DNA of 64,000 bases from Rhodococcus rhodochrous (GTDB taxonomy: Bacteria > Actinomycetota > Actinomycetes > Mycobacteriales > Mycobacteriaceae), in contig NZ_CP027557.1 of the NCBI RefSeq assembly GCF_014854695.1, positions 3,348,001 through 3,412,000 on the forward strand, written 5' to 3'. Positions 19,542 to 30,214 of the stretch are shown here, piece after piece. The notes under the pieces were generated by a model that did not search any database, was not told the origin of the DNA, and saw only the letters and a program-made list of their open reading frames with translations. Each line of letters starts with the position of its first letter. Position 1 is the stretch's first letter. Made by a program: the position numbers and the translations under genes.

Positions 19542-20305
19542 TGATCCGCGCCTGGATCGGCGGGGTCGCGCTGGCCCTGTCGTGGTTGACGGTCCTGCCC
19601 GCGCGAGGCCCGTCGGAGATCGACCGGACGGTCGCCGGACGTGCGATCTCCGCGGCGCCGATCGCCGGTGCCGTACTCGCCGCCGCGACCACGGCTGTCT
19701 GCCTGGTCGGTTCCGCCGTCGGGACGCCACCACTGGTGACGGGCCTGGTGTGTGTCGGGGTGTTGGCGGTCGGCACCCGGGGAATGCACGTCGACGGGCT
19801 GAGCGACACCGCCGACGGTCTCGGTTGCTACGGCCCGCCCGAGCGGGCGCGCGAGGTGATGCACAGCGGCGGCGCGGGTCCCTTCGGTGTCGCGGCGCTC
19901 GTCGTCGTCCTCGGTCTGCAGGCCGCCTCGTTCGGCGCGCTCGCCGACACCGACGCGTGGTGGGCGGTCGCGTTCGCAGTCTTCTCGGGACGTGTGGCCG
20001 TGGTCCTCGCGTGCCGGCGCGGTGTCCCGGCCGCGCCCGGCAGCGGCTTCGGCTCGCTCGTGGCAGGCACACAGGGCGTCGTGCCGATCGCGGTGTGGAC
20101 GGTGGCCGCGGTGGCACTGTCGCTCGTGTGCCTGCCCGGTCCGCTCTGGGCGGGACCGCTCGTCGTCACGGTGGTACTGGTCGTCGCGGTGCTCTTCGCC
20201 CGGCACTGCGTCGCGCGCTTCGGCGGCATGAACGGCGACGTGCTCGGCGCAGTCACCGAGGGCACGGCCGCCGCCGTCGCGGTGGCAGCGTCGGGGCTCC
20301 TCTAG
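19541..20305 (+). CDS. cobS: adenosylcobinamide-GDP ribazoletransferase (cobalamin synthase)
   Basis: Joins adenosylcobinamide-GDP with alpha-ribazole (phosphate) in the last steps of vitamin B12 assembly, in the membrane. The 254-residue protein has several hydrophobic helices and the metal-binding acidic motifs GMHVDGLSDTADGLG and FGGMNGDVLGAV. It starts one base before the cobT stop ends. cobU is not in the window. Confidence 0.94.
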   Translation: MIRAWIGGVALALSWLTVLPARGPSEIDRTVAGRAISAAPIAGAVLAAATTAVCLVGSAVGTPPLVTGLVCVGVLAVGTRGMHVDGLSDTADGLGCYGPPERAREVMHSGGAGPFGVAALVVVLGLQAASFGALADTDAWWAVAFAVFSGRVAVVLACRRGVPAAPGSGFGSLVAGTQGVVPIAVWTVAAVALSLVCLPGPLWAGPLVVTVVLVVAVLFARHCVARFGGMNGDVLGAVTEGTAAAVAVAASGLL

Positions 20306-20323
20306 ATCGCACTGCGTCCGGAA

Positions 20324-20367
20324 ACGACGAAGGGGTGCTGCCGGAATCGGCAGCACCCCTTCGTCGT
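20324..20367. terminator. bidirectional terminator between cobS and ilvE
   Basis: A perfect 20-bp stem (20324-20343 with 20348-20367) and a GAAT tetraloop between convergent genes. Confidence 0.9.
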
Positions 20368-20381
20368 CGTTCGTGGCTACG

Positions 20382-21488
20382 TCACTTGCGCAGCGTCGTC
20401 ATCCACCCGTGGGTGTCGGCGAAGGTACCGCGCTGGATGCCGGTCAGGGTGTCGCGCAGGGCCATCGTGATGGGGCCGGGCTCGCCGTCGGCGATGGTGA
20501 ACTCGCCGTCCTTGTCCTTGACGCTGCCGACCGGCGTGATGACCGCGGCGGTACCGCACGCGAACACCTCGGTGATCTCACCGCTGCCGGCCTTCTCACG
20601 CCACTCGTCGGTGCTGATGCGCCGCTCCTCGACCGAGAGACCGGAGTCCTTGGCGAGGGTGAGCAGCGAGTCGCGGGTGATGCCGGGCAGCAGCGAGCCG
20701 GACAGCTCCGGGGTGACCAGACGCGCGTCGGCACCCGACCCGTACACGAAGTACAGGTTCATGCCGCCCATCTCCTCGACGTACTTGCGCTCGATGGCGT
20801 CGAGCCAGACCACCTGGTCGCAGCCTTGCTCGGCGGCATGCGCCTGCGCGACGAGCGAAGCCGCGTAGTTGCCGGCGAACTTCGCGGCGCCCGTGCCACC
20901 CGGGGAGGCGCGCACGTACTCGCGGGAGAGCCACACGTTGACGGGCTTCACGCCGCGCGGGAAGTAGGCACCCGCCGGGGACGCGATGACGAGGAACTTG
21001 TACTCCTTCGCGGGCCGCACGCCGAGAGCCGGCTCGGTCGCGAACGCGAAGGGACGCAGGTAGAGCGAATCCTCGCCGCCGGCGGCGGGAACCCACTCGT
21101 TGTCGACCTCGACCAGCTCGGTGATCGCCTTCACGAACAGCTCCGGCGGCAGGTACGGCATCGCGAGCCGCTCCGCGGACCGGTTCATGCGCGCGGCATT
21201 GGCGGTCACGCGGAACGACGCGATGCTGCCGTCGGCCTGACGGTAGGCCTTGAGGCCCTCGAAGATCGCCTGCCCGTAGTGCAGGACCATCGCGGCCGGG
21301 TCGAGCGGGATCGGCGCGTACGGCTCGACTTTCGCGTCGTGCCAGCCGATTCCGTCGGTGTAGGTGATCGACACCATGTGATCGGTGAAGTGCTGCCCGA
21401 ATCCGGGATTCGACAGAACCTCCTGTCGCCGCTCCGCAGAGCTCGGTGAAGGATGCTGGACGCGGGCGAATTCGAGGACACCTGTCAT
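20382..21488 (-). CDS. ilvE: branched-chain amino acid aminotransferase
   Basis: PLP-dependent last step of Leu, Ile and Val synthesis and first step of their breakdown. The 368-residue protein has the fold type IV pattern, [14 protein letters not shown] near the N-terminus, the PLP lysine in [16 protein letters not shown], and [15 protein letters not shown] towards the C-terminus. ATG at 21488 lies 8 nt after TACCAT on the minus strand, pointing to a leaderless transcript. It follows gcvT in the same direction. Confidence 0.95.
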   Translation of the reverse strand: MTGVLEFARVQHPSPSSAERRQEVLSNPGFGQHFTDHMVSITYTDGIGWHDAKVEPYAPIPLDPAAMVLHYGQAIFEGLKAYRQADGSIASFRVTANAARMNRSAERLAMPYLPPELFVKAITELVEVDNEWVPAAGGEDSLYLRPFAFATEPALGVRPAKEYKFLVIASPAGAYFPRGVKPVNVWLSREYVRASPGGTGAAKFAGNYAASLVAQAHAAEQGCDQVVWLDAIERKYVEEMGGMNLYFVYGSGADARLVTPELSGSLLPGITRDSLLTLAKDSGLSVEERRISTDEWREKAGSGEITEVFACGTAAVITPVGSVKDKDGEFTIADGEPGPITMALRDTLTGIQRGTFADTHGWMTTLRK

Positions 21489-21520
21489 GGGGGACAATGG
21501 TACAACCGCCCGCAGAACCG

Positions 21521-22621
21521 TTATCTGGTGTGGTCCTCGACGAACGGCGGAGCCACCACTTCGGCACGCAGCGATCGTCCGCGCACGTCCACGGCCACTT
21601 CGTCGCCCGGCTCGAGTCCGGCGGAGGTGTCGAGGAGCGCGAGGGCGATGCCGATCTTGAGGGTCGGAGAGAAGGTGCCCGAGGTGGTCCGCCCGACCTC
21701 GTCGCCGTCGCGTCGCACGGTCAGATCCTGACGCAGGACGCCGCGGTCGAGTGCCCGCAGGCCCCACAGTTTCCGCGCCGGGCCCGCCTCCTTCTCGCGG
21801 AGCAAGGCGTCGCGCCCCCAGAACTGCGGCTTCTTCCAGCCCACGGCCCAGCCGACCCGCGCCTCGAGCGGGGAGATGTCGACGGAGAGCTCGTGCCCGT
21901 GCAGCGCGTAGCCCATCTCGGTGCGCAGGGTGTCGCGGGCGCCGAGACCGGCGGCCTGGCCGCCCTGCGCACGGACGGCGTCGAGCAGGGCGCGGAAGAC
22001 GCGTTCGGCGTCGTCCCAGCGCGGCAGCACCTCGTAGCCGCGTTCACCGGTGTAGCCGCTGCGGCACACGCGCACCGGAGCACCCTCGTACTCGGCGTCG
22101 GCGAAGCCCATGTAGGCGATGTCGGTGGGCAGGCCGAGCGCCTCGAGGACCTCGCCGGACTTCGGTCCCTGGACGGCGAACACCGCGTGATCGCGATGCT
22201 GGTTCGTCACTGTGACGCCGGCCGGCGCCGCGGCGGCCAGTGCTTCGACGACCGCCGCGGTGTTGGCCGCATTCGGAACGAGGAAGAGCTCGTCGTCGGA
22301 GACGTGGTAGACGATCAGGTCGTCGACGACACCGCCGTTCTCGGTGCAGCACAGCGTGTACTGCGCCTTGCCGGGACCGATCCGGGTGAGGTCGTTGCTG
22401 AGCGTGGTGTTGAGGAACTCGGCGGCACCCGGTCCGGCGACGAGCGCCTTTCCCAGGTGGCTGACGTCGAACAGTCCCACGTTCTCGCGCACGGCCGTGT
22501 GCTCGGCGACCGTCCCGGCGTAGGAGACCGGCATCTCCCAGCCACCGAACGGAGCGAAGGTCGCACCGAGTTCGACGTGCACGGTGTGGATGGGGCCCTG
22601 CTTCAGTTCCTCGTCGCTCAT
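21521..22621 (-). CDS. gcvT: aminomethyltransferase (glycine cleavage T protein)
   Basis: Transfers the methylene group from lipoylated GcvH to tetrahydrofolate. The 366-residue protein begins [20 protein letters not shown], has [34 protein letters not shown] and the C-terminal barrel ([20 protein letters not shown]). ATG at 22621 lies 8 nt after TAGCGT; the longer upstream frame lacks GcvT sequence. gcvH and gcvP are not in the window, and no glycine riboswitch can fit before the leaderless start. Confidence 0.94.
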   Translation of the reverse strand: MSDEELKQGPIHTVHVELGATFAPFGGWEMPVSYAGTVAEHTAVRENVGLFDVSHLGKALVAGPGAAEFLNTTLSNDLTRIGPGKAQYTLCCTENGGVVDDLIVYHVSDDELFLVPNAANTAAVVEALAAAAPAGVTVTNQHRDHAVFAVQGPKSGEVLEALGLPTDIAYMGFADAEYEGAPVRVCRSGYTGERGYEVLPRWDDAERVFRALLDAVRAQGGQAAGLGARDTLRTEMGYALHGHELSVDISPLEARVGWAVGWKKPQFWGRDALLREKEAGPARKLWGLRALDRGVLRQDLTVRRDGDEVGRTTSGTFSPTLKIGIALALLDTSAGLEPGDEVAVDVRGRSLRAEVVAPPFVEDHTR

Positions 22622-22776
22622 GGCGTACGACGCTATCCCACCGCCATGGTGTCCGACAGCGACGCCGGGCGTCGTTGTCATTAGGGTCGATGGCATCGAG
22701 GCGATTCCCCTCGCACCGAACGACGCCGCAAGAGAACGACTCGCTCGTTCCCGACCCAGCTCCAAGGAGATGCCCT

Positions 22777-24288
22777 GTGAGTGCACCCACTCCCGATCTT
22801 CCCGAACTCGTTCTCGCCGGTTCGGTTTCCACACGAGCCGATGTCCTGGTGATCGGCGTGACCTCTTCCGACGGCACCCCCGAGATCCTCGCGGGCGACG
22901 CCCCGATCGACGAGGCGGTCCTCGGCGAACTGCTCGACGCCCTGGTCGCCGTGGGCGCGAAGGGCCGCGGCGAGGAGCTCACCCGCGTGCCGGCACCCGC
23001 CTCCCTGCCCGTGGCGAGCGTGCTCGCCGTCGGTCTCGGCGACGCCGACAAGATCGACGCCGAGCAGGTCCGCCGCTCCGCCGGTACCGCGGCACGCGCA
23101 CTGACGGGTGTGGAGACGGTCGCGACCACACTGTCCGCCGTCGACCTCGGTGCCGCGGCGGAAGGCTTCGCGCTCGGCGCCTACACCTACACCGAGTTCC
23201 GGTCGGAGAAGTCCGCACCCAAGGAGGACGCGCAGCCGGTCGCGCGGGTGGAGCTGCTCGTGCCCTCGACCCGCGACCGCGCGGCCAAGGCGGCGCTCAC
23301 CCGCTCCGTCGCGATCGCCGAGGCCGTCGCGACGGCCCGGAACTTCGTGAACACCCCGCCGAGCCACCTGTTCCCGGCCGAGTTCGCCGAGCGCGCGAAG
23401 GCACTCGGCGAGGCCGCCGGTCTGAAGGTCGAGATCCTCGACGAGAAGGCGCTCGAGAAGAAGGGCTTCGGCGGCATCGTCGGCGTCGGCAAGGGCTCGT
23501 CGCGTCCCCCGCGTCTCGTGCGCCTGTCCTACTCGTCGAAGAAGCGCAAGGCCCCGAAGGTCGCGCTCGTGGGCAAGGGCATCACTTTCGACACCGGCGG
23601 CATCTCCATCAAGCCCGCCGCCGGTATGGAGGCGATGACCTCCGACATGGCCGGCGCCGCCGCGGTCGTCGCGACCGTCGTGCTCGCCGCGAAACTCGGT
23701 GTCGCTGCCGACGTCACCGCGACCGTGCCGATGGCCGAGAACATGCCGTCGTCGACCGCGCAGCGTCCGGGTGACGTGCTGACCCAGTACGGCGGAACCA
23801 CCGTCGAGGTCATCAACACCGACGCCGAGGGTCGCCTGATCCTCGCCGACGCCATCGTGCGCGCATGCGAGGACGATCCCGACTACCTCATCGACACCGC
23901 GACCCTCACCGGCGCGCAGATGGTCGCCCTCGGCACCCGGACGCCGGGCGTCATGGGTCACGACGAGTTCCGCGACCGCGTGGCCGCGCTGTCCCAGGAG
24001 GTCGGTGAGAACGGCTGGGCGATGCCCTTCCCGAAGGAACTGCGCGGCGATCTCGAGTCCCGCGTGGCCGACCTCGCGAACGTCTCCCCCCACCGGTGGG
24101 GCGGCATGCTCACGGCCGGCATCTTCCTGAAGGAGTTCGTCGCAGAGGGCGTGCAGTGGGCGCACATCGACGTCGCCGGCCCGGCCTTCAACACCGGCGG
24201 ACCGTTCGGTTACGTCGGCAAGGGCGGCACCGGCGTGCCCGTGCGCACGATGCTCGCCGTGATCGAGGACGTCGCCGCCAACGGATGA
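22777..24288 (+). CDS. pepA: leucyl aminopeptidase (M17 family)
   Basis: Cytosolic di-metal aminopeptidase removing N-terminal residues. The 503-residue protein has an N-terminal macro-like domain and the M17 catalytic domain with [28 protein letters not shown] and the signature [17 protein letters not shown] at 22777 is chosen because AAGGAGA lies 7 nt upstream; the longer frame is not supported. Syntenic to mycobacterial Rv2213 (pepB). ephD, which follows in M. tuberculosis, is absent. Confidence 0.94.
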   Translation: MSAPTPDLPELVLAGSVSTRADVLVIGVTSSDGTPEILAGDAPIDEAVLGELLDALVAVGAKGRGEELTRVPAPASLPVASVLAVGLGDADKIDAEQVRRSAGTAARALTGVETVATTLSAVDLGAAAEGFALGAYTYTEFRSEKSAPKEDAQPVARVELLVPSTRDRAAKAALTRSVAIAEAVATARNFVNTPPSHLFPAEFAERAKALGEAAGLKVEILDEKALEKKGFGGIVGVGKGSSRPPRLVRLSYSSKKRKAPKVALVGKGITFDTGGISIKPAAGMEAMTSDMAGAAAVVATVVLAAKLGVAADVTATVPMAENMPSSTAQRPGDVLTQYGGTTVEVINTDAEGRLILADAIVRACEDDPDYLIDTATLTGAQMVALGTRTPGVMGHDEFRDRVAALSQEVGENGWAMPFPKELRGDLESRVADLANVSPHRWGGMLTAGIFLKEFVAEGVQWAHIDVAGPAFNTGGPFGYVGKGGTGVPVRTMLAVIEDVAANG

Positions 24289-24295
24289 TCTCCCG

Positions 24296-24346
24296 CACCG
24301 GTCCTCTCCCGACGGGCCCCGCCCGGGACGAGGGAGAGGACCGGTG
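24296..24346 (+). terminator. pepA terminator
   Basis: Perfect 15-bp arms (24296-24310 and 24332-24346) enclosing a GC-rich inner loop, 8 nt after the pepA stop. Confidence 0.8.
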
Positions 24347-24502
24347 TGATCGGCAACAGCGGAACCCCCGGTGTGAGGTGATCCGCCCCTCCCCGAACAT
24401 CACCGAAAGATAGGTGCAAGGATGGGAGGGGCCATGCCCCGCCGGTATCGGCCCGACCGAACACGTGAACCAGCAGGCACGGGGTTCCTGCCCCGCGCAC
24501 AA

Positions 24503-24533
24503 TGGTCAACGACCACACAATGGTCGGCGACCA
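24503..24533 (+). promoter_or_regulatory. two tandem TGGTC-N3-GACCA palindromes upstream of the E2 gene
   Basis: 13-bp palindromes at 24503-24515 and 24521-24533 sit 18 bp apart within an 18-bp direct repeat with two mismatches. They lie 54-84 nt before the E2 start, close to a possible -10 (TACAAC at 24542). The shape fits a dimeric regulator such as the GntR/FadR type, which favours TnGT...ACnA half-sites. Regulator unknown. Confidence 0.55.
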
Positions 24534-24586
24534 CGAGTCGGTACAACTCAACACACACGAACACAACCGTCGAGGAGTCAACAGAC

Positions 24587-26734
24587 ATGGCCTTCTCCGT
24601 CCAGATGCCAGCGCTTGGTGAGAGCGTCACCGAGGGAACTGTCACGCGATGGCTCAAGCAGGAAGGAGACACGGTCGAAGTCGACGAGCCCCTGCTCGAA
24701 GTCTCCACGGACAAGGTCGACACCGAGATCCCGTCGCCTGCAGCCGGCGTGCTGGTCAAGATCGTCGCCCAGGAGGACGACACGGTCGAGATCGGTGGCG
24801 AACTGGCCGTGATCGGTGACGCCGGTGAGGAAGCCGGCGGAGATTCCGCACCCGCTGCCGAAGAGGCACCGGCCGAAGAGGCTCCCGCCGAAGAGCCCGC
24901 CGCGGAGTCCGCCCCCGCGCAGCCCGCATCCTCGGGTGGCAGCGGCGAGGGCACCCCGGTCACCATGCCCGCACTGGGCGAGTCGGTCACCGAAGGCACC
25001 GTCACCCGCTGGCTCAAGGCCGTCGGCGACGAGGTCGCCGTGGACGAACCGCTCCTCGAGGTCTCCACCGACAAGGTCGACACCGAGATCCCCTCCCCGG
25101 TCGCCGGCATCCTCACCGAGATCACCGCGCAGGAGGACGAGACCGTCGAGGTCGGCGGACAGCTCGCCGTCATCGGCAGCGAGGCTCCCGCCCAGCAGTC
25201 CGCCCCGGCCCAGCAGTCCGCCCCGGCCGAGGAGTCGGCTCCGGCCGCCGAGCCCACCACCGAGCCGTCCGAGGAGGCCGCTCCGGCTCCGTCCGAGCCC
25301 GCGCAGCCCGCATCGTCGGGTGGCAGCGGCGAGGGCACCCCGGTCACCATGCCCGCACTGGGCGAGTCGGTCACCGAAGGCACCGTCACCCGCTGGCTCA
25401 AGGCCGTCGGCGACGAGGTCGCCGTGGACGAGCCGCTCCTCGAGGTCTCCACCGACAAGGTCGACACCGAGATCCCCTCCCCGGTCGCCGGCATCCTCAC
25501 CGAGATCACCGCGCAGGAGGACGAGACCGTCGAGGTCGGCGGACAGCTCGCCGTCATCGGCAGCGAGGCTCCCGCCCAGCAGTCCGCCCCGGCCCAGCAG
25601 TCCGCCCCGGCCGAGGAGAAGCCCGCGCCGAAGCAGGAGGCTCCGAAGCAGGAGACTCCGAAGCCCGCCGAGCAGAAGCCCGCCGCACAGCAGCAGGCCC
25701 CGAAGGTCGAGCAGGCCACCCCGGCTCCCGCACCGAAGCCGGTCGGAACCGCGGCGACGACCCCGAAGCCCGCACCTCAGGAGGAGTCCACCCCGAGCGG
25801 TGCGACCCCGTACGTCACCCCGCTCGTGCGCAAGCTCGCCTCGCAGCACGGCGTCGACCTGTCGACGGTCAAGGGCACCGGTGTCGGTGGCCGCATCCGC
25901 AAGCAGGACGTCCTCGCCGCCGCCGAGGGCGGCAAGGCCGCCGGTGGCGAGCAGCAGAAGCCTGCCGCTCCGGCCGGTCCGGCTCCGGGTGTCCGTCCCG
26001 AGCTCGCCAAGCTGCGCGGAACGACCCAGAAGGTCAACCGCATCCGCCAGATCACGGCGAAGAAGACCCTCGAGTCGCTGCAGACCACCGCGCAGCTCAC
26101 CCAGACCTTCGAGGTCGACGTCACCAAGATCGCCCAGTTGCGGGCCCAGGCGAAGAAGACGTTCTCCGAGCGCGAGGGCGTCAACCTCACCTTCCTGCCG
26201 TTCTTCGCCAAGGCCGTCGTCGAGGCGCTGCGCGCGCACCCGAACGTCAACGCCTCCTTCGACGACGGCAAGAAGGAGATCACCTACCACGCGGCCGAGC
26301 ACCTCGGCATCGCGGTGGACACCGAGCAGGGTCTGCTCTCCCCGGTGATCCACAACGCCGGCGACCTGTCGCTGGCCGAGCTCGCCCGCGCGATCGCCGA
26401 CATCGCCGAGCGTGCCCGCAAGGGTGGTCTCAAGCCCGACGAGCTGGCCGGTGGCACCTTCACCATCACCAACATCGGTAGCCAGGGCGCATTGTTCGAC
26501 ACCCCGATCCTCGTGCCGCCGCAGGCCGCGATGCTCGGAACCGGCGCGATCGTCAAGCGTCCGGTCGTGGTGATCGACGAGACCGGCAACGAGTCCATCG
26601 GCGTCCGCTCGATGTGCTACCTGCCGCTGACCTACGATCACCGCCTGATCGACGGTGCCGACGCGGGCCGCTTCCTCAAGACGATCAAGCATCGTCTCGA
26701 GGAGGGCGCGTTCGAGGCCGATCTGGGACTGTAG
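24587..26734 (+). CDS. sucB: dihydrolipoamide acyltransferase (E2) with three lipoyl domains
   Basis: Core acyltransferase of a 2-oxoacid dehydrogenase complex; in Mycobacteriales this E2 (DlaT/SucB) serves pyruvate dehydrogenase with AceE. The 715-residue protein has lipoyl domains with target lysines at about K43, K163 and K291 (each [12 protein letters not shown]), joined by Ala/Pro/Gln linkers, then a peripheral-subunit-binding domain ([18 protein letters not shown]) and the catalytic domain with [14 protein letters not shown] and [14 protein letters not shown]. Lipoyl domains 2 and 3 are almost identical at DNA level. ATG at 24587 has GAGGAG upstream. lipB and lipA follow directly. Confidence 0.95.
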   Translation: MAFSVQMPALGESVTEGTVTRWLKQEGDTVEVDEPLLEVSTDKVDTEIPSPAAGVLVKIVAQEDDTVEIGGELAVIGDAGEEAGGDSAPAAEEAPAEEAPAEEPAAESAPAQPASSGGSGEGTPVTMPALGESVTEGTVTRWLKAVGDEVAVDEPLLEVSTDKVDTEIPSPVAGILTEITAQEDETVEVGGQLAVIGSEAPAQQSAPAQQSAPAEESAPAAEPTTEPSEEAAPAPSEPAQPASSGGSGEGTPVTMPALGESVTEGTVTRWLKAVGDEVAVDEPLLEVSTDKVDTEIPSPVAGILTEITAQEDETVEVGGQLAVIGSEAPAQQSAPAQQSAPAEEKPAPKQEAPKQETPKPAEQKPAAQQQAPKVEQATPAPAPKPVGTAATTPKPAPQEESTPSGATPYVTPLVRKLASQHGVDLSTVKGTGVGGRIRKQDVLAAAEGGKAAGGEQQKPAAPAGPAPGVRPELAKLRGTTQKVNRIRQITAKKTLESLQTTAQLTQTFEVDVTKIAQLRAQAKKTFSEREGVNLTFLPFFAKAVVEALRAHPNVNASFDDGKKEITYHAAEHLGIAVDTEQGLLSPVIHNAGDLSLAELARAIADIAERARKGGLKPDELAGGTFTITNIGSQGALFDTPILVPPQAAMLGTGAIVKRPVVVIDETGNESIGVRSMCYLPLTYDHRLIDGADAGRFLKTIKHRLEEGAFEADLGL
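24917..25618 (+). repeat. 318-bp near-identical tandem duplication encoding lipoyl domains 2 and 3
   Basis: Copies 24917-25234 and 25301-25618 are 384 bp apart and differ at only two positions (24931/25315 and 25048/25432). The 66-bp spacer is unique linker. The first lipoyl domain is much more diverged. Confidence 0.95.
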
Positions 26735-26770
26735 GTTCCCGGGATCCGGACTACCCGTCCGGACGACCTC

Positions 26771-26807
26771 CGACGGGGGCATCACCGCTGCGGTGATGCC
26801 CCCGTCG
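26771..26807 (+). terminator. terminator after the E2 gene
   Basis: Perfect 17-bp stem (26771-26787 with 26791-26807) around a 3-nt loop. Confidence 0.85.
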
Positions 26808-26863
26808 GCGTCCGCGCCACAGCGGGTGCCCTCCCCCTGCGGTGCGGCGTAGAGTTCAGGAAC

Positions 26864-27643
26864 ATGAGTGATCCCTCGTCTTCCGCCCGTTCCGATTCGG
26901 CTCCCGTCGCCGTCGTACGGCTGGGAACCCTCGGTTATCTCGAGGCCTGGGAGAGGCAGCGCGAACTCGCGAACGAGCGCGCCGACGGCATCGGCGCCGA
27001 CACCCTGCTGCTGCTCGAACACCCGCCCGTCTATACGGCCGGGCGCCGCACCGAGGACGGCGATCGCCCCACCGACGGCACGCCCGTCATCGACGTCGAC
27101 CGCGGCGGCAAGATCACCTGGCACGGCCCCGGACAGCTCGTGGGTTACCCCATCGTCAAGCTCGCCGAGCCGATCGACGTGGTCGGCTACGTGCGTCGCA
27201 TCGAGCAGGGTCTGATCCGCGTCTGCACCGATATGGGCCTGACCTGCGGCCGTGTGGAGGGACGTTCCGGCGTCTGGCTCCCCGCCGAGCTGCGCGACGG
27301 GCACTGGCTCCCCGAACGCAAGATCGCCGCGATCGGTATCCGGGTGCAGCGTGGGGTCGCCATGCACGGCTTCGCTCTCAACTGCAATTCGGCTCTCGAC
27401 GCGTTCGACTCGATCGTCCCGTGCGGCATCCGCGACGCCGGAGTCGCGTCGCTCACCGGCGAACTCGGCCGGGAGGTCACCGTCGACGACGTGATCCCGG
27501 CCGTCACCGAGGCCGTCATCGCTGCTCTCGACGGTCGAATCCCCGTGACCGAGTGCGACATCGAGCGGGTCACCTTCGAGCAGGCGGTCGGGACGTCCGG
27601 AATTCCCACCACCACCCCGGAATTCACGACGCACCGGTTCTGA
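26864..27643 (+). CDS. lipB: lipoyl(octanoyl) transferase
   Basis: Transfers octanoate from acyl carrier protein to lipoyl domains. The 259-residue protein has the family signature [18 protein letters not shown], the catalytic Lys region [14 protein letters not shown] and the catalytic Cys in [15 protein letters not shown] at 26864 lies 8 nt after TAGAGT, suggesting leaderless translation. It sits between the lipoylated E2 and lipA, a self-consistent lipoate locus. Confidence 0.96.
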   Translation: MSDPSSSARSDSAPVAVVRLGTLGYLEAWERQRELANERADGIGADTLLLLEHPPVYTAGRRTEDGDRPTDGTPVIDVDRGGKITWHGPGQLVGYPIVKLAEPIDVVGYVRRIEQGLIRVCTDMGLTCGRVEGRSGVWLPAELRDGHWLPERKIAAIGIRVQRGVAMHGFALNCNSALDAFDSIVPCGIRDAGVASLTGELGREVTVDDVIPAVTEAVIAALDGRIPVTECDIERVTFEQAVGTSGIPTTTPEFTTHRF

Positions 27644-27697
27644 GGGGCGGTCGCACCCGCCGGGTCCGGGCGGGACCGGCGGCGTACGATCGAGGGC

Positions 27698-28708
27698 GTG
27701 ACTGTGGCCCCAGAAGGACGCAAGCTGCTGCGGATCGAGACCCGAAACGCGCAGACGCCGATCGAACGCAAACCCAACTGGATCAAGACCCGGGCGAAGA
27801 TGGGCCCGGAGTACACCGACCTCAAGGGCCTGGTGCGACGCGAAGGTCTGCACACGGTCTGTGAGGAAGCCGGTTGTCCCAACATCTACGAGTGCTGGGA
27901 AGACCGCGAGGCGACATTCCTCATCGGTGGCGAGCAGTGCACCCGTCGCTGTGACTTCTGCCAGATCGACACCGGTAAGCCCGCCGCGCTCGACCGCGAC
28001 GAGCCGCGCCGTGTCGCCGAGTCGGTCCGCTCGATGGGTCTGCGCTACTCCACGATCACCGGCGTCGCCCGCGACGATCTGCCCGACGGCGGTGCATGGC
28101 TGTACGCCGAGACGGTGAAGCAGATCCACGCGCTCAATCCGGGCACCGGCGTCGAGAACCTCATCCCCGACTTCAACGGCAAGCCCGACCTGCTGCAGGA
28201 AGTCTTCGAGTCGCGTCCCGAGGTGCTCGCGCACAACGTCGAGACCGTGCCGCGGATCTTCAAGCGCATCCGTCCGGCCTTCCGCTACGAGCGGTCGCTC
28301 GATGTGATCCGGCAGGCCCGCGATTTCGGACTGGTCACCAAGTCCAACCTCATCCTCGGCATGGGCGAGACCCCCGAGGAGGTCACCGAAGCGCTGCACG
28401 ACCTGCACGACGCCGGCTGCGACATCATCACGATCACCCAGTACCTGCGGCCCTCCCCGCTGCACCATCCGGTCGAGCGCTGGGTCAAGCCGCAGGAGTT
28501 CGTCGATCACTCCGAGACGGCCCGCGAGATCGGGTTCGCCGGTGTGATGGCCGGGCCGCTGGTGCGTTCGTCGTACCGCGCCGGTCGCCTGTACGCGCAG
28601 GCGATGGCTCACCACGGACGCGAACTTCCCGCCGACCAGGCGCATCTCGCCGAGGAGGGCACGGCGTCCCAGGAAGCCGGCGCCGTTCTCGCGCGCTTCG
28701 GCAACTGA
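27698..28708 (+). CDS. lipA: lipoyl synthase
   Basis: Radical-SAM enzyme that inserts two sulfurs into octanoyl groups on lipoyl domains. The 336-residue protein has the auxiliary cluster cysteines in [15 protein letters not shown], the radical SAM motif CTRRCDFC, and the C-terminal RSSYRAG serine ligand motif. GTG at 27698 follows TACGAT by 7 nt, so it probably has its own leaderless promoter although lipB ends only 54 nt upstream. Confidence 0.97.
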   Translation: MTVAPEGRKLLRIETRNAQTPIERKPNWIKTRAKMGPEYTDLKGLVRREGLHTVCEEAGCPNIYECWEDREATFLIGGEQCTRRCDFCQIDTGKPAALDRDEPRRVAESVRSMGLRYSTITGVARDDLPDGGAWLYAETVKQIHALNPGTGVENLIPDFNGKPDLLQEVFESRPEVLAHNVETVPRIFKRIRPAFRYERSLDVIRQARDFGLVTKSNLILGMGETPEEVTEALHDLHDAGCDIITITQYLRPSPLHHPVERWVKPQEFVDHSETAREIGFAGVMAGPLVRSSYRAGRLYAQAMAHHGRELPADQAHLAEEGTASQEAGAVLARFGN

Positions 28709-28740
28709 CCTCGCGCCGCTCGTCGCGGCAGGTCCTCAGG

Positions 28741-28778
28741 CGGCCCCGGTGGTGGTAAACGTGCCACCACCGGGGCCG
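28741..28778 (+). terminator. lipA terminator abutting the next promoter
   Basis: Perfect 15-bp stem (28741-28755 with 28764-28778) with an 8-nt loop. The -10 element TATCCT of the next gene begins at the very next base. Confidence 0.8.
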
Positions 28779-28791
28779 TATCCTTGAGTAC

Positions 28792-29532
28792 ATGGCGAAG
28801 GGCAGCAAGACCGACAAGGAAGCGAAGGCTGCGGCGAAGGCCGCGCGCAAGCAGGCGTCGAAGGAGCGTCGAACCCAGCTGTGGCAGGCGTTCCAGATCC
28901 AGCGCAAGGAGGACAAGGCACTCCTGCCGTGGATGATCGGTGCCCTCGTCGGTTCGATCGTGGTGTTCTTCGTCGTCGGCCTGATCTTCGGCATCCAGTG
29001 GTTCCTGCTGCCGGTCGGTATCCTCGTCGGCGTCCTGTTGGCCTTCATCATCTTCGGGCGCCGCGTGCAGAAGAGCGTGTACGCGAAGGCCGACGGCCAG
29101 GCCGGTGCGGCCGCGTGGGCGCTCGACAACCTGCAGGGCGCGTGGCGCGTGAGTCAGGCGGTCGCGGGCACTACCCAGCTCGACGCCGTGCACCGCGTCA
29201 TCGGACGTCCCGGCATCATCCTCGTCGGTGAGGGCAACCCCGGTCGCGTGAAGGGCCTGATGGCCCAGGAGAAGAAGCGGGTCGCGCGTCTCGTCGGCGA
29301 CACCCCTATCTACGAGTTCGTCGTCGGCAACGAGGAGGGCCAGATTCCGCTCTCCCAGTTGCAGAAGCGTCTGAACAAGCTGCCTCGCAACATCGACACC
29401 AAGCGGATGGACACCATCGAGGGTCGCCTGTCCGCGCTGAGCACGAAGAAGTCCGGGCCGGCCATGCCCAAGGGTCCGCTTCCCGCCGGTGCGAAGATGC
29501 GCAGCGTGCAGCGCACCATGCGCCGCCGCTGA
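28792..29532 (+). CDS. DUF4191 membrane protein
   Basis: A 246-residue protein with a basic, Lys/Ala-rich N-terminus, two adjacent transmembrane segments (WMIGALVGSIVVFFVVGLIFG and WFLLPVGILVGVLLAFIIFG) and a cytoplasmic domain (RPGIILVGEGNPGRVKGLM). It belongs to the DUF4191 family located beside lipA in Mycobacteriales (Rv2219); function unknown. ATG at 28792 is 7 nt after TATCCT. Confidence 0.86.
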   Translation: MAKGSKTDKEAKAAAKAARKQASKERRTQLWQAFQIQRKEDKALLPWMIGALVGSIVVFFVVGLIFGIQWFLLPVGILVGVLLAFIIFGRRVQKSVYAKADGQAGAAAWALDNLQGAWRVSQAVAGTTQLDAVHRVIGRPGIILVGEGNPGRVKGLMAQEKKRVARLVGDTPIYEFVVGNEEGQIPLSQLQKRLNKLPRNIDTKRMDTIEGRLSALSTKKSGPAMPKGPLPAGAKMRSVQRTMRRR

Positions 29533-29550
29533 TCTTCCGAAGTACGCCGG

Positions 29551-29584
29551 AGGCCGCCTCTCGTCCCGGGGACGAAGGCGGCCT
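29551..29584. terminator. hairpin between the convergent DUF4191 and RDD genes
   Basis: Arms 29551-29559 and 29576-29584 are complementary and an inner CGTCC/GGACG stem extends the fold. Confidence 0.6.
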
Positions 29585-29638
29585 TCGGTGTATGCGGAGC
29601 AGTTTTCGGGTGATCGGCTCGAACGGACGCGTGCGCGG

Positions 29639-30115
29639 TCAGCGCGAACGGACGACCGCGGTGCCCGTGGCGCGATCCTGCAGGCCGCGACCGTCGATGT
29701 CGGTGACGAGCGCCGGGGCGATGAACACCAGCAGCACCTGACGTGCGAGCGCGCGCACGATGCCGACCCGCACGGGGGCGTCCACTCGCACGACCTGCAG
29801 TCCGGCGACGAACTGGCCGGGGGTGAACGAGAACAGGCTCACGCATCCCACGCCCACCACGAACCAGATGATGAGGGTGTACGACGACAGCAGCGGGCTC
29901 TCGAGCGGGTTGCCACCGACGAGGCCGGCGGCGATCGCCATGGACATGAACCAGTCGACCGCGAGGGCGAGGACCCGGCGGACGGTGGGCACCATGGAGC
30001 CGGGGCCGTGTTCGGGGAGGCCGAGCAGTTGCCCGGGATAGTCCTGCTCCTGCTGGAGACCTTTGGGAAGCGCCGCAGCAGGCCCGGAAAGCCAACTGCC
30101 CGTCATGCGTGCCAT
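29639..30115 (-). CDS. RDD-family membrane protein
   Basis: A 158-residue integral membrane protein with an RDD core: conserved Arg and Asp in VRRVLALAVDWFMSMAIA, then LIIWFVVGVGCVSLFSF and GIVRALARQVLLVFIAPALV. RDD proteins are thought to be transport-related; the role here is unknown. ATG at 30115 is 6 nt after TATCCT on the minus strand. It is divergent from glnA1 and matches Rv2219A by position. Confidence 0.85.
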   Translation of the reverse strand: MARMTGSWLSGPAAALPKGLQQEQDYPGQLLGLPEHGPGSMVPTVRRVLALAVDWFMSMAIAAGLVGGNPLESPLLSSYTLIIWFVVGVGCVSLFSFTPGQFVAGLQVVRVDAPVRVGIVRALARQVLLVFIAPALVTDIDGRGLQDRATGTAVVRSR

Positions 30116-30214
30116 GGCACCAGGATAAGCTCTCATGGGCGGACCAGCGTCGACCCGTGTTGGCCGCGGTGACTTATACCACCTTTTCGACCTCACAGCA
30201 GGACGAAAGCATGT

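Noticed and set aside
22622..22776. Glycine riboswitch upstream of gcvT
   Set aside because: The likely -10 is 8 nt from the gcvT start, leaving no room for a leader, and no aptamer motifs were seen.
24578..28645. 1355-codon open frame on the minus strand
   Set aside because: It lies antisense to the E2, lipB and lipA genes, which have full domain signatures. High GC at third codon positions keeps the opposite frame open; the product is low-complexity Gly/Arg/Leu sequence.
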